64,000 bases of DNA from Photobacterium sp. SKA34 (GTDB lineage: Bacteria > Pseudomonadota > Gammaproteobacteria > Enterobacterales > Vibrionaceae), in NCBI RefSeq assembly GCF_000153325.1, contig NZ_CH724141.1:1607971-1671970 (forward strand). The letters are read 5' to 3'. Position numbers and translations under genes: made by a program. Below are positions 46,552 through 56,798 of the stretch, in pieces. The notes under the pieces are model-generated. The model searched no databases. It was not told the origin of the DNA and saw only the letters and a program-made list of their open reading frames with translations. The number at the start of each line of letters is the position of its first letter. Position 1 is the stretch's first letter.

Positions 46552-46745
46552 GTGCAGCTCCGCCTTGAACTGTTGTTTATTAAAGCGTAGCTACAACTGT
46601 TTAAAAAATTACCAGTAACGTGTTGTTTATCGCAAAAAAATGAATTTGTATTAATTTAGATACACATTATTGATAACTAAACTCCAGAAAACTTATGTTG
46701 ATGAATTTAGAATGTACGATATATTTTCATTATCTGGATTGAGTT

Positions 46746-47582
46746 ATGTTTAGATCATTTATTGGTTTTGGTGTTGCAGGAAACTTTGCAGGGCATTTAG
46801 AACAAGCAGGTGAAGCAAGAGATTTTTTTAATGTCGAAGTAAAAGAAGAGGTTCAACCTAAAGGTATTTTTCCTTTTTATATACCTTCTAATACAGATTC
46901 ATTTCTAACCGAATACCCACTTTCATCTACGCGTATTACGCCACCAAACAATGCTGATAATTTACAGATTGAACCCGAAGTTGCGCTTATTTGTGATATT
47001 GAATATCAACAACAAAGTAATGGTGAAATTAATGTCGTTGGTTTAACTCCACGTCAGTTTGCAGCGTATAACGACTGTTCGATTAGAAAGCCCGATGCGA
47101 ATAAAATTAGTGAGAAAAAAAATTGGGGGGCAAACAGTAAAGGGATTTCCAAAACTTTGATTGATATCGACCATTTCCAAACCAGAGGGATATTAGATCG
47201 CTTCCGTATCGCAAGTTTTCATCAATCTAATGGTCAACTTCATTGCTATGGTGAAGATAGCCCTGTAGTTGGATATAGCTATTTTCATCAAAAGTTACTG
47301 GATTGGGTAATTGAACGTATGAATCACCAACTGGATGCTGGGCCCACTGAAAATATTAACGAATTGCTTAATCAAGCCGATCACCCTAAACAAGCCATTA
47401 TTAGTATTGGAGCAACTCGTTATACGGCATACGGCGAAACACATTTCTTGCAATCAGGCGATACCAGTATTGTGGTTATTTATGATGGCACTTTATATAG
47501 CAGCAATGATGTACTTCGCATGGCTGAAAACAATGATTGGCAAAGTGATGGGCTATCTATATTGATACAAACGGTTGATTAA
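46746..47582 (+). CDS. Conserved hypothetical protein, possibly DUF5718 / FAH-like
   Basis: A 278-residue soluble protein starting FRSFIGFGVAGNFAGHLEQAGEARDF. The segment LQIEPEVALICDIEY recalls the metal-binding E-x-E region of fumarylacetoacetate hydrolase-fold proteins, but no full motif set is visible. I believe it belongs to DUF5718, known from Vibrionaceae; this is from memory and unverified. It precedes sseA by 44 bp, so the two may be cotranscribed. Its function is unknown. Confidence 0.7.
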   Translation: MFRSFIGFGVAGNFAGHLEQAGEARDFFNVEVKEEVQPKGIFPFYIPSNTDSFLTEYPLSSTRITPPNNADNLQIEPEVALICDIEYQQQSNGEINVVGLTPRQFAAYNDCSIRKPDANKISEKKNWGANSKGISKTLIDIDHFQTRGILDRFRIASFHQSNGQLHCYGEDSPVVGYSYFHQKLLDWVIERMNHQLDAGPTENINELLNQADHPKQAIISIGATRYTAYGETHFLQSGDTSIVVIYDGTLYSSNDVLRMAENNDWQSDGLSILIQTVD

Positions 47583-47626
47583 GTAGTAAAATAAATCTGG
47601 TTTATAGCATAAAGAAAGGATCCGTC

Positions 47627-48487
47627 ATGTCGACATCAGTACCACATCAAGACTTAGTTTCAGTGCAATGGTTACATCAAGCATTAGCGAATAATGTACA
47701 AGATAATATTGTCGTTTTAGATGCTACGTCTTTTATGCCCGGCGTTGATCGTGATCCCGAGCAAGAGCTGATTGAACAACGTATTCCACATGCGTGCTTT
47801 TTTGATTTTAATAACAAGCTAGCAGCTCCAGATTCTGATTTACCACATATGTTACCGTCGGCTGAGTTGTTCTCACTCGAGGTAAGTAAACTAGGTATTA
47901 GTAATGATACTCATGTTGTGATTTACGATAGCTTAGGCATGTTTTCAGCCCCACGCGGCTGGTGGATGTTTAAAACAATGGGACACAACAATGTCTCTGT
48001 TTTAGATGGTGGTTTACCAGCATGGTTAGAAGCCGGTTTTGAACTCGAATCAGGTGAGTTAGAAAGTGTTATCCCAATGGATTTTAATGCTCAGTTACAA
48101 TCAGAATGGGTGATAGATGCTGAACACCTTAATGAATTACTAACAGATAAGAATGTTGCAGTGATTGACGCAAGACCACGCGCACGTTTCATGGGCTCAG
48201 TGAAAGAGCCGCGAGAGGGCATTCGAAGTGGTCATATGCCAAACGCAAAAAATCTACCGTTTGGTGAATTACTCGATAATGGCCATTTTATTGCGCTAGC
48301 AGAGATAAAAGCCAAGTTCGATACGTTATCAACGCCAGAGCAGCGTTTAATTTTTAGCTGTGGCTCAGGTGTGACAGCATGTATTTTAGCTTTAGCTGCA
48401 AATCTTATTGGTCGTAAAGTACTCACTGTTTATGACGGTTCTTGGACAGAATGGGGCGCAAATGAGCGTTACCCCGTTATTAAATAA
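47627..48487 (+). CDS. sseA: 3-mercaptopyruvate sulfurtransferase
   Basis: A 286-residue enzyme with two rhodanese domains (about 10-135 and 160-283). The active-site loop CGSGVTA is the mercaptopyruvate type, rather than the CRxGxR loop of thiosulfate sulfurtransferases. It transfers sulfur from 3-mercaptopyruvate to thiol or cyanide acceptors in the cytoplasm. The strong AAGGA Shine-Dalgarno fits the ATG. Confidence 0.95.
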   Translation: MSTSVPHQDLVSVQWLHQALANNVQDNIVVLDATSFMPGVDRDPEQELIEQRIPHACFFDFNNKLAAPDSDLPHMLPSAELFSLEVSKLGISNDTHVVIYDSLGMFSAPRGWWMFKTMGHNNVSVLDGGLPAWLEAGFELESGELESVIPMDFNAQLQSEWVIDAEHLNELLTDKNVAVIDARPRARFMGSVKEPREGIRSGHMPNAKNLPFGELLDNGHFIALAEIKAKFDTLSTPEQRLIFSCGSGVTACILALAANLIGRKVLTVYDGSWTEWGANERYPVIK

Positions 48488-48508
48488 ATATTGTTAAAAT
48501 AGAAATAT

Positions 48509-48557
48509 AAAGGCGAGCAGTGTAACAGCATGACAGTTAATACTGTCGCCTTTATTT
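48509..48557 (+). terminator. Probable terminator after sseA
   Basis: AAAGGCGA (48509-48516) pairs with TCGCCTTT (48546-48553) around a nested GACAGT-TAAT-ACTGTC hairpin. The T run is short, so efficiency is uncertain. Confidence 0.55.
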
Positions 48558-48595
48558 GTCTTGGTTATTAATGTGAGTTATTTAATTTGTAACGT

Positions 48596-49423
48596 TCAGG
48601 CTTTCTCATCAATAGCAACATAGCCTTTATCTTTGATAACAGTTTGCGCTTGGTTAGAAAGGATAAATTTAATAAATTTTTGCGCATCATTGGGTAAGTC
48701 TTTTTGTTTAAACATCAACAAAAACGGGCGAGCAATTTTATATTCGCCTGATTCAATATTAGCAGCGGTCGGTAAAACATTATCGTACGATAGGGCTTTC
48801 ACTGAATTATCAACAGAGCCAAGAGACACATAGCCTATTGCATGTTCATTATGTGAAACTAAACTTTTAACCATGCCATTGGTACTTACTACAAGTACAC
48901 GTCGGCTAATATCTGAAACAGTAAAACCAGAAACTTGCTTGGTTAGCCCCATAAAGTGTTCAAACGAAAAGCGAGAGCCTGATGCATTTTCACGGCTCAC
49001 GACTGCCATATCTAAATCTTTACCGTTAATTGATTTCCAGTTAGTGATTTTACCTTGGTAAATACCAATAAGTTGTTCGCGCGTAAGATTTGTTACAGGG
49101 TTCGCTTTATTTACCACTAGCGCAATACCGTCATGGGCAATAGTAACGGTTTTATAGTTATCACCTAACTCAGCAAGAGATATTACTCGAGAGCTCATTC
49201 CTATTTCTGCGACACCTTGCTTAACAGCATTAATACCCGCGGTTGAACCGATACCCTGAACTTCAATAGTGGTATCTTTATGGGTTGCCGAGTAGGTATC
49301 TGCAAGCACATCCATAATTTGGCTTACCGATGTAGAGCCTGCAACGGTCACTGTTTCTTTTGCTTGTACATTGAATGATATACATACGCCTAATGCTAAT
49401 AAGCGAATTACTGTTTTAAGCAT
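48596..49423 (-). CDS. pstS: Phosphate-binding periplasmic protein, PstS type
   Basis: A 275-residue protein with a signal peptide (1-21, ending VQA) and a PstS-like fold: VTVAGSTSVSQIMDVLADTY at the start, RENASGSRFSFEHFM, and IGYVSLGSV. The Ser, Thr and Arg residues of the phosphate-binding loops are present. It would deliver phosphate to a PstCAB transporter, but no pstC, pstA or pstB gene is nearby, so it either serves a distant operon or has a sensing or adhesion role. No clear Pho box was found upstream. Confidence 0.88.
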   Translation of the reverse strand: MLKTVIRLLALGVCISFNVQAKETVTVAGSTSVSQIMDVLADTYSATHKDTTIEVQGIGSTAGINAVKQGVAEIGMSSRVISLAELGDNYKTVTIAHDGIALVVNKANPVTNLTREQLIGIYQGKITNWKSINGKDLDMAVVSRENASGSRFSFEHFMGLTKQVSGFTVSDISRRVLVVSTNGMVKSLVSHNEHAIGYVSLGSVDNSVKALSYDNVLPTAANIESGEYKIARPFLLMFKQKDLPNDAQKFIKFILSNQAQTVIKDKGYVAIDEKA

Positions 49424-49727
49424 TTTTTACTCCATGAGCTTAGTTATTTCGAGCGTATGTTATTACGATAGTATTACAAGATTGTGAATCTCATAACTAA
49501 AACTTACGTGATGGCGAGTTAATAGTTACTAGAAATAGTCACTGTGAAACGTTAATACTATGAGAGTATATGGTTAATATCATTGCAAATATAAGATAAA
49601 ATTTTGAATCAACTTGGTAAAATGCTAAAGTCGATTAACAGATATAACATTAAGTGTAAGGAATTTACTCTTAATGTTTTAACTAGACGTCGTACAGTGT
49701 TAGTGGGAAATACACAAGGTTGGTTAT
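49424..49727. other. Divergent promoter region between pstS and ravA
   Basis: 304 bp, AT-rich, presumably carrying both promoters. I did not find a convincing Pho box, FNR box or CRP site. Confidence 0.5.
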
Positions 49728-51386
49728 ATGCTTAAAATGGCAACATCAGCAACATCACCGAATAAAGCTATTTTATCTGAACGGATTCAAAAATTGATTA
49801 AAGGGCTTTCTAATGGCGTCTATGAACGTGAGGAAGTGATTAAGCTGTGTTTGCTTGCTGCATTAGCAGGAGAGAGTGTTTTTCTTTTAGGACCTCCAGG
49901 GATCGCAAAGAGTTTAATTGCAAAACGATTAATTCAAGCTTTTGACGATAGTAAATTTTTTGATTACTTGATGACACGTTTTTCAACGCCTGAAGAGGTG
50001 TTTGGGCCTTTATCTATTCAAGAATTAAAAGATAACGGTAAATATGTCCGTTTAATTGATGGTTACTTACCTACAGCACAAGTGGTTTTCCTTGATGAAA
50101 TTTGGAAAGCCGGCCCTGCTATTCTAAATACGTTATTAACAGTGGTTAACGAACGTACTTTCAAAAATGGTCAAGATGTTTTACCTGTACCTATGCGTCT
50201 TTTGGTCACTGCATCTAACGAGTTACCAGATGAAGATAGTGGCCTTGATGCTTTATATGATCGAATGCTTGTTCGTGTGTTCGTTAATCGAATTCAAGAG
50301 AAAAAGAACTTCAAAGCTCTATTGATGGGTGAAGGGCCAACATTACAAGACATTGATCCAAGTCTCACTATCAAAGATGAAGAGTATGTTAACTGGCAGC
50401 AACATATTGATGAGATCCAATTAAGTGAAGAGACCTTTGAACAAATCTTTAAGCTTAAATCTATGGTTGAAGAGCATGTTAATCAAACCGATGTGATTGA
50501 TAGTGACAGTGAGCTGTATATATCTGATCGACGTTGGAAAAAGTCTGTACGACTATTAAAAGCTAGCGCGTTTTTTAATGGTCGCAGTGAAATCAATCCT
50601 CTTGATTTATTATTGCTTCAAGATTGCTTATGGCATAGCCCTGAATCGCGTAACGTTATCTGTAATATCATTAATACATTCGCGTCAGAATATGCCTTTA
50701 ATCAGACTCAATCAAATTTTGACGCTAATGAAGCGGAAACAATCATAAATACGATTAACGATGATGTCGTTAATAAATTGTCTGTGTCTTTCACTAAAGA
50801 AAGCACAATGCGTAAAGAATGGTTTAAATATAACTTTGCGACAGCAGCAAGATTTAACGTTAACAATAACCCTCGTATGATCAAATTGGTGATGCTACAG
50901 CAAAACCCATCAGTCTCGGAACAAGAGCCGGGTGATAGCCGATGGGTATACGTAGACGGCGATGAGTTTGATAAGAAAATTAGGACGGGTAAATGTGACA
51001 TTTATGGTTTTGTAAATAAGAATACGCATTTGTGTCGTTTACAGTTTGAAATTGATGCGCAAAATCGTCTAACTATTAAAGATATTGCTAATCGCTCGGT
51101 GTTAGTTGGCATTGCAGGTAATAAAGGCATTACTGAAACACAGCAGCGAACGTGGCAAGACGCTGTTGATGGTGCTATGGCTAAAATAGTTGATGCAGAG
51201 CATAACATTAAAAAGTCACGTACAAGTTTCCATGGAGCGTTACCACATAACTTTATTAATGATGCCCTTCCTGCACTTATTGAACAAAGTTTGTGTGATG
51301 CCGCTGATAAAGTTGCAGAGCTTAAAGGTCTTGTCGAAAAAAGTACATTCCGCATTACCCATCTTTCTGAGTATTTTGCCAAATAA
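49728..51386 (+). CDS. ravA: RavA, MoxR-type AAA+ ATPase
   Basis: A 552-residue MoxR AAA+ protein. Walker A GPPGIAKS is near 56-63, Walker B VVFLDEIW near 122-129 and the sensor region [20 protein letters not shown] near 162-181. An extended C-terminal LARA-like and helical region follows, as in E. coli RavA. RavA forms a hexamer that works with ViaA, and in E. coli interacts with the lysine decarboxylase LdcI and with respiratory complexes. viaA follows 73 bp downstream. AAGG 8 bases upstream supports the first ATG. Confidence 0.95.
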   Translation: MLKMATSATSPNKAILSERIQKLIKGLSNGVYEREEVIKLCLLAALAGESVFLLGPPGIAKSLIAKRLIQAFDDSKFFDYLMTRFSTPEEVFGPLSIQELKDNGKYVRLIDGYLPTAQVVFLDEIWKAGPAILNTLLTVVNERTFKNGQDVLPVPMRLLVTASNELPDEDSGLDALYDRMLVRVFVNRIQEKKNFKALLMGEGPTLQDIDPSLTIKDEEYVNWQQHIDEIQLSEETFEQIFKLKSMVEEHVNQTDVIDSDSELYISDRRWKKSVRLLKASAFFNGRSEINPLDLLLLQDCLWHSPESRNVICNIINTFASEYAFNQTQSNFDANEAETIINTINDDVVNKLSVSFTKESTMRKEWFKYNFATAARFNVNNNPRMIKLVMLQQNPSVSEQEPGDSRWVYVDGDEFDKKIRTGKCDIYGFVNKNTHLCRLQFEIDAQNRLTIKDIANRSVLVGIAGNKGITETQQRTWQDAVDGAMAKIVDAEHNIKKSRTSFHGALPHNFINDALPALIEQSLCDAADKVAELKGLVEKSTFRITHLSEYFAK

Positions 51387-51459
51387 TGCTTGTTGTTAAG
51401 CAGTTTATCGTTGGGTGTAATCAACACCTAACGGTAGACACGAAAAAGGAGAATCGCAT

Positions 51460-52917
51460 ATGCCAGTCTCTGAAGGGTTAAACTTCGCACTGATGCTTGC
51501 TGAATCAGGCGTTATTGACAGTGCTGTTCATGAAGTTATTGTGCGACCGCAATTATTAATGGCTGCAGAATCTAGCCCTGGTGTTAAAACGGCGATGAAA
51601 AACCAAGTCATGAAATGGCGAGGGCAAATGATCCGCCAAACCGCTAAGGGGACAGTGGTAGAAAGGTTTCATGAAGAAATAGAGCTTTATCAACAAGTCT
51701 GTAAATGGGATCAAGATTATTTTATAGAGCATGCTGATGAAGTCGTAAGAAAACTTGAAGGTCAGTCTTCGTTTTATTTTAAAGCAAAAAACCTTGTTGC
51801 CAAAGAGCATCAGAAACATAATCCGATGTTTCAACGATTCTTTTGTGATAAATGGTATGAGTATATAGCTTATTCCTTAAAAGAAGCGCAAGAGTCGGAA
51901 ATTGAAGAAAATAAAGAAGAGTTGTTGAAAGACTTGTATCAACGTATTGAAACGTTGAAGCAAGTGGAAGAGGTAACTGAAGCTGGCGATGAGAAAAAAG
52001 CTGGCCGTTTATGGGATATGGCGAAAGCGAAATTGACGCAGACAGACGTCGACGTCATGAAGAAAATTGCAAAGTTTTTGAAAAATAATAACGGCTTGCA
52101 AGATATTGCTGCGAAGTTAGGACGTATGGCAAGTGAAGTCGATGATCCTAATAAAGAACGTGTAAAAGCAGAAGAATTCAAGCTGGTGGAAGAGAAAAGT
52201 GACAATGTCACTGATGATATTGTTGGGATTCATGAAAGTGACGATCTCGCCAAGCTCTTACCTAATGAAGCAATGTTTTTAGCCTATCCTGAATTGGAAG
52301 TGGTGTTTTATAAACACTTAGCCGATAAACGTTTAATGAATTACCGTATGCAAGGTACACAGCGTAAATTACGTAAGGTAAAAGCGTATAAACGACAAAC
52401 CAAAAAGGTAGATCAAGATAAAGGCCCATTTATTGTTTGTATTGATGCCTCAGGTTCTATGTCGGGTTTCCCTGAAAATTGTGCCAAAGCATTGGCTTAT
52501 GGCTTAATGCAAATAGCACTTGCTGATGAACGTGATTGTTATGTCATTATGTTTTCAACTCAACAGATTACGTATGAGTTAACTAAGCAAGATGGATTAA
52601 CCGAAGTGGTTAACTTTTTATCTTATTCATTCCATGGCGGTACAGATCTTGGTCCTGTATTGGATCAATCGGTCGATTTGATGAGTGAAGGTAAATATAA
52701 AAATGCTGATCTTGTGGTGTTATCTGACTTTATTGCGCCCAGCCAACCTGAGGCGATGTTGAGCCGAGTAGAAAAACTGAAAGTACAGAAGAACCGTTTT
52801 CATGCCGTTAACCTGTCGAAATACGGTAATCCAGAACTTTTAGATATGTTCGATCATTGCTGGTCCTATCATCCATCGAAACTGAGTCAATTAGGTAAAT
52901 TACTCCGCATTAGTTAA
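51460..52917 (+). CDS. viaA: ViaA, VWA-domain partner of RavA
   Basis: A 485-residue protein. The helical N-terminal two-thirds (about 1-320) are followed by a von Willebrand factor A domain with the MIDAS motif DASGSMSG (near 329-336) and the downstream Thr in HGGTDLG. It acts with RavA as a chaperone-like pair on membrane and respiratory proteins. The AAAGGAG Shine-Dalgarno is strong. An inverted repeat (TTATTCACGC / GCGTGAATAA, 52926-52970) separates it from the convergent channel gene. Confidence 0.95.
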   Translation: MPVSEGLNFALMLAESGVIDSAVHEVIVRPQLLMAAESSPGVKTAMKNQVMKWRGQMIRQTAKGTVVERFHEEIELYQQVCKWDQDYFIEHADEVVRKLEGQSSFYFKAKNLVAKEHQKHNPMFQRFFCDKWYEYIAYSLKEAQESEIEENKEELLKDLYQRIETLKQVEEVTEAGDEKKAGRLWDMAKAKLTQTDVDVMKKIAKFLKNNNGLQDIAAKLGRMASEVDDPNKERVKAEEFKLVEEKSDNVTDDIVGIHESDDLAKLLPNEAMFLAYPELEVVFYKHLADKRLMNYRMQGTQRKLRKVKAYKRQTKKVDQDKGPFIVCIDASGSMSGFPENCAKALAYGLMQIALADERDCYVIMFSTQQITYELTKQDGLTEVVNFLSYSFHGGTDLGPVLDQSVDLMSEGKYKNADLVVLSDFIAPSQPEAMLSRVEKLKVQKNRFHAVNLSKYGNPELLDMFDHCWSYHPSKLSQLGKLLRIS

Positions 52918-52925
52918 TATCTACA

Positions 52926-52970
52926 TTATTCACGCTATGGCTTAATCCTGTAACGCTATCGCGTGAATAA
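52926..52970. repeat. Inverted repeat between convergent genes
   Basis: Perfect 10-bp arms TTATTCACGC (52926-52935) and GCGTGAATAA (52961-52970) around a 25-base loop. It may be a terminator, but T runs are lacking on both sides. Confidence 0.6.
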
Positions 52971-52995
52971 CTGTTTATCCTTTGTATTTTGAGGA

Positions 52996-54216
52996 TTATT
53001 TTATTTTAAAGTACTCAAGTAATGCATTACGCCATTCATTACTCTGTCTAAATTGTAATAATTCTCGGTTTACTGATTCTTCATAAGGGCTTTGCTCTAT
53101 TAACGCGATACCATAATTTTGCTTTTCAAATTGATAAGGTAAGACGGTTAATTTTTCATATTTACCGTTTTGTTTTGCGATCTTTATTTCATATTTTACA
53201 ATTGCATCATCATTGACGGCAGCATCAATTTCACCACGTTCCAAAGCATCTAACATTTCAACGACTGTGTCGTATTGACGATGAGCAATACTGTGACGAG
53301 TTAAAAATAGAGATGACGTTGAAGCGGTTTTTGCGCCAGTATTAACATTTGCTAAATCGTTGGGACTTTTTATATCGCTATTAATTAATCCTATAGTAAA
53401 TGTACTGGCTAAAACTGCGGTAATGCTGGCAATAAATAGCGTTGTGAAAACCGCCAGTCCAACCGTTAGTACTCGTCCTGTTAGCGTTTTAAATTCGTAA
53501 TAATTGAAAGGTCCTTTGGTAATAAATAATAACCCTAGAATAAATCCTTCAATTAACTGTGCGGGTCTTGATCGCATCGAGTAAAGCTTGTCATTAACCC
53601 TGTGCTCTAATAAATAATATAGGCCACCTACAATTGACGCAGCCGTGACAAAAACAGCAATAATTGTTAAGAGATGTCTGTTAGTAATAATACTTTTAAA
53701 TGTATCGAAATGACTGGCAGATTTAACGACAATTGCAAGATGTGTTTCGTAGAATGAGTGTGAAAAATCAATAATTTGCTCTCGTTCTGGTGTGATTGAT
53801 AAACACGACAATCCAATGTCGATTTCCTTCGTTGCAACCGCTTTTAATAGATCTTTCAAAGGGTAATTTTTGAAGGTGTAGGGTAGTTCTAATTCTTCTG
53901 CTATTTGCTGCCACAGTAAAATACTTAATCCCGTATATTCACCAAATTGATCCTGTATAACAAAAGGAGGGCAAATATAAGTACCGATGATCAGATTTTT
54001 GTTGCTTGACGCGGTCGTTGTCAGTTCCTGCGATGTATTAACAGCTTGATGGTTTGTCTTTGAGGTATCCGTTATTGCTGTCATTTGTGTATTCGCAATG
54101 GCGATATGTGAATAACTTCCAGTAAAAATAACGATTAATAATACCAGTAAAAGTAGGTGATGATATTTAGCAATACGTGCAGAACAGTAAATAATAAGAA
54201 TATTTTCTTGCGGCAT
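52996..54216 (-). CDS. Glutamate-receptor-like ligand-gated channel protein (GluR0-like architecture)
   Basis: A 406-residue protein. An N-terminal hydrophobic segment (19-34) probably exports it. Ligand-binding lobe S1 is at 74-165 (LSITPEREQIIDFS, whose Arg binds amino acid carboxylates in this family). Membrane helix M1 is at 181-203, a re-entrant pore-like segment at 218-245, helix M3 at 248-276 (ASITAVLASTFT, like the SYTANLAAF motif of receptors) and lobe S2 at 283-406. This is the S1-pore-S2 layout of ionotropic glutamate receptors. The K+ filter TVGYG of GluR0 is absent; the equivalent place reads ITKGPF. Transport, channel or sensor function is open. Confidence 0.82.
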   Translation of the reverse strand: MPQENILIIYCSARIAKYHHLLLLVLLIVIFTGSYSHIAIANTQMTAITDTSKTNHQAVNTSQELTTTASSNKNLIIGTYICPPFVIQDQFGEYTGLSILLWQQIAEELELPYTFKNYPLKDLLKAVATKEIDIGLSCLSITPEREQIIDFSHSFYETHLAIVVKSASHFDTFKSIITNRHLLTIIAVFVTAASIVGGLYYLLEHRVNDKLYSMRSRPAQLIEGFILGLLFITKGPFNYYEFKTLTGRVLTVGLAVFTTLFIASITAVLASTFTIGLINSDIKSPNDLANVNTGAKTASTSSLFLTRHSIAHRQYDTVVEMLDALERGEIDAAVNDDAIVKYEIKIAKQNGKYEKLTVLPYQFEKQNYGIALIEQSPYEESVNRELLQFRQSNEWRNALLEYFKIK

Positions 54217-54420
54217 TATTAACTATCCTTTAGTTGTTTTTACTCTTAAGTATAAATCCTTTCTTCTGTTTTGATGGACTCCCTTGTGGCATTCCTAAGG
54301 CAAGGATTCAATTTTAAGAAAACTAATTCCTTTTGTTACACGTATAGTTAAACAGCAAACTATTTATTATATCGGTATCAATAGTTAGAGCTTTTATTAA
54401 TTTATTAGTGGGTGAAGCGT

Positions 54421-55809
54421 ATGAAAACGTTTATTCAATACTTACTACTAAGTCTTGTTCTTTTCTGTTCATCTGTTTTTGCCCAAGATGTATGGGTGAT
54501 TAATATAAAAGGAGGGATTGGACCTGCAACAAGTGATTACGTAACGCGCGAAATATCCGAAGCACAAAAAAATAACGCCGCGATGATCATCTTACAATTT
54601 GATACCCCCGGTGGCCTAGATTCTTCAATGAGGCAAATTATTCAGGCTATTACGGTTTCTCCAGTACCCGTTGCAACATGGGTTGGCCCATCAGGATCCA
54701 GAGCCGCAAGTGCCGGTACTTACATTTTATTAGCCAGCCATATTGCATCTATGGCAAATGGTACAAATCTAGGAGCTGCAACACCGGTATCCATCGGTGG
54801 AGGAAATGCAGGTGAGTCTCCGTTTACTGGTGATAAAAGTGAGGAGAAATCTAAAAGTGAGGATGAAATAAAAAGTAGCGAGGGATCAGACCAATCGTCT
54901 AAAGAGCCAGCCGCCAAAAAAAGTGGTTCTGCCATGGAAAATAAAGTCATAAATGATGCCGCTGCTTATATCGAAAGTTTGGCAAAATTGCATAATCGCA
55001 ATGCTAAATGGGCAGTTAAAGCAGTAACAGAATCCGCTAGTATCAGCGCAGAAACGGCATTGCAGAAGAACGTGATTGATTTCATTGCTCAAGATGTAGC
55101 AAAGGTAGTAGAAAAATCCAATGGCAGAATGGTGAAACTTAACGGTGTAGAAACTCCAGTTGAGTTGAATAATGTACGGTTTGTTGAACGAGAACAAGAC
55201 TGGCGTTTTAAGTTGTTATCTGTTCTAACAAATCCGAATGTTGCGTACATTTTAATGCTGATCGGCATGTATGGGCTGTTACTGGAATTTTATAATCCCG
55301 GAGTTGGGTTACCTGGGGTACTTGGTGGGATATGTTTTGTGCTTGCGATGTATTCGCTTCAAATGTTACCGATTAGCTATGCAGGCTTAGCGCTGATTGT
55401 TCTAGGCGTCATGCTAATGGTTGCTGAGGCCTTTAGTCCCAGTTTCGGTATATTTGGCTTAGGGGGCATAGTATCGTTTGCACTAGGTTCGGTTATGTTA
55501 ATGGATACCGATCTTCCTGGTTATCAAATTGCAATACCACTGATCATAGGTTTTACCGCGGTATCTGCAGCCTTTTTCTTTATCATCCTTACAATGTTGG
55601 TTAAATCTCGCAAAAAGCCTGTAGTAACGGGAATCAGCACATTAATCGGTCAGCAAGCGACGGTTATATATGTGGACAATGAAGCGGGTAAATATCGAGT
55701 ATTAGTTGAAGGAGAAGTATGGCAGGCAACCAGCACAGGGGTTTTTCATAAAGGTGATACGGTAATTGTAACTGCAGTTCGTGGGTTATGGCTTGAAATT
55801 GATCCCTAA
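54421..55809 (+). CDS. NfeD with ClpP-like serine protease domain (NfeD1b)
   Basis: A 462-residue membrane protein. It has a signal peptide (1-21), a ClpP/SppA-like protease domain (about 24-230) with the presumed Ser nucleophile in GSRAASAG (about 97) and Lys in MENKVINDA, four or five membrane helices (about 265-400) and a C-terminal OB-fold NfeD domain (about 405-460). The two protease motifs are separated by a ~35-residue charged insert rich in Ser, Glu and Lys. Archaeal relatives cleave the C-terminus of their stomatin partner, which here follows 37 bp downstream. ATG at 54421 is preferred over GTG at 54412. Confidence 0.9.
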   Translation: MKTFIQYLLLSLVLFCSSVFAQDVWVINIKGGIGPATSDYVTREISEAQKNNAAMIILQFDTPGGLDSSMRQIIQAITVSPVPVATWVGPSGSRAASAGTYILLASHIASMANGTNLGAATPVSIGGGNAGESPFTGDKSEEKSKSEDEIKSSEGSDQSSKEPAAKKSGSAMENKVINDAAAYIESLAKLHNRNAKWAVKAVTESASISAETALQKNVIDFIAQDVAKVVEKSNGRMVKLNGVETPVELNNVRFVEREQDWRFKLLSVLTNPNVAYILMLIGMYGLLLEFYNPGVGLPGVLGGICFVLAMYSLQMLPISYAGLALIVLGVMLMVAEAFSPSFGIFGLGGIVSFALGSVMLMDTDLPGYQIAIPLIIGFTAVSAAFFFIILTMLVKSRKKPVVTGISTLIGQQATVIYVDNEAGKYRVLVEGEVWQATSTGVFHKGDTVIVTAVRGLWLEIDP

Positions 55810-55846
55810 GAAATTAGCTAATTAAAGACTTTGTAAGGAGAGTAAT

Positions 55847-56647
55847 ATGGTTACTTATTCTATTGCGGTTATTGTCGTGCTGGTGGTTATATTAATTATC
55901 AGCATGTTTAAGGTCTTGCGAGAGTATGAAAGGGCTGTTGTATTTCTTCTTGGCCGATTTTATGAGGTAAAAGGGCCTGGCTTGGTTATTATTGTACCGT
56001 TTATACAGCAAATGGTGCGAGTCGATTTACGTACTATTGTGCTTGATGTACCTACTCAAGATTTAATTACACGTGACAATGTATCAGTACATGTAAATGC
56101 TGTTGTATATTTTAAAGTGGTTGATCCAAAAATGGCGATCAACAATGTAGAGAATTATTTAGAAGCGACCAGTCAACTATCACAAACAACGCTTCGTTCT
56201 GTACTTGGTCAACATGAATTGGACGAGTTACTGTCTGCACGAGAAGAATTAAATCGTGGGCTACAAGGTATCCTTGATCAACATACTGATAATTGGGGAA
56301 TAAAAATCGCCAATGTTGAGATAAAGCATGTTGATTTAGATGACAGTATGGTTAGAGCCTTAGCAAGACAAGCTGAAGCAGAGCGTTCACGTCGTGCAAA
56401 AGTCATTCATGCGACAGGTGAGTTGGAAGCCTCGGTAAAATTACAGCAGGCTGCTAACGAATTAAATAAATCGCCAAACGCGATTCAATTACGTTATTTT
56501 CAAACCCTAACAGAGGTCGCTAATGAACGTACATCGACTATCATCTTCCCGCTACCAATTAATTTAATTGATAAGTTAACGGCAGATGATGTGTCAGAAA
56601 TGGCCAAAATTAAATTGCAAGGTTTAGACAGCAATAAGGAAAAGTAA
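55847..56647 (+). CDS. Stomatin-like SPFH protein (slipin), NfeD partner
   Basis: A 266-residue protein with an N-terminal membrane segment (about 4-22) and an SPFH domain (about 24-190: [63 protein letters not shown]). The C-terminal helix is much shorter than in QmcA. It ends with the hydrophobic [12 protein letters not shown] segment, which resembles the stretch cleaved by NfeD proteases in archaeal stomatins. It is cotranscribed with the protease-type NfeD. It probably forms oligomeric membrane microdomains. Confidence 0.92.
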   Translation: MVTYSIAVIVVLVVILIISMFKVLREYERAVVFLLGRFYEVKGPGLVIIVPFIQQMVRVDLRTIVLDVPTQDLITRDNVSVHVNAVVYFKVVDPKMAINNVENYLEATSQLSQTTLRSVLGQHELDELLSAREELNRGLQGILDQHTDNWGIKIANVEIKHVDLDDSMVRALARQAEAERSRRAKVIHATGELEASVKLQQAANELNKSPNAIQLRYFQTLTEVANERTSTIIFPLPINLIDKLTADDVSEMAKIKLQGLDSNKEK

Positions 56648-56798
56648 AGAGAGTGTTGTTATTAATTTTTGATAAGGTGATAAATAAATATACAATTTGA
56701 GAATTATTCAATTATTAGTCGCTTAAACGCTAAGTTAATCATCGATAAGCATGTACAATGCTGCGCTTTGATAAGATCCAATTCTGCGAGAAGCAAAG

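Noticed and set aside
48596..49727. Pho box upstream of the lone pstS
   Set aside because: No pair of CTGTCAT-like direct repeats at 11-bp spacing could be found in the divergent region.
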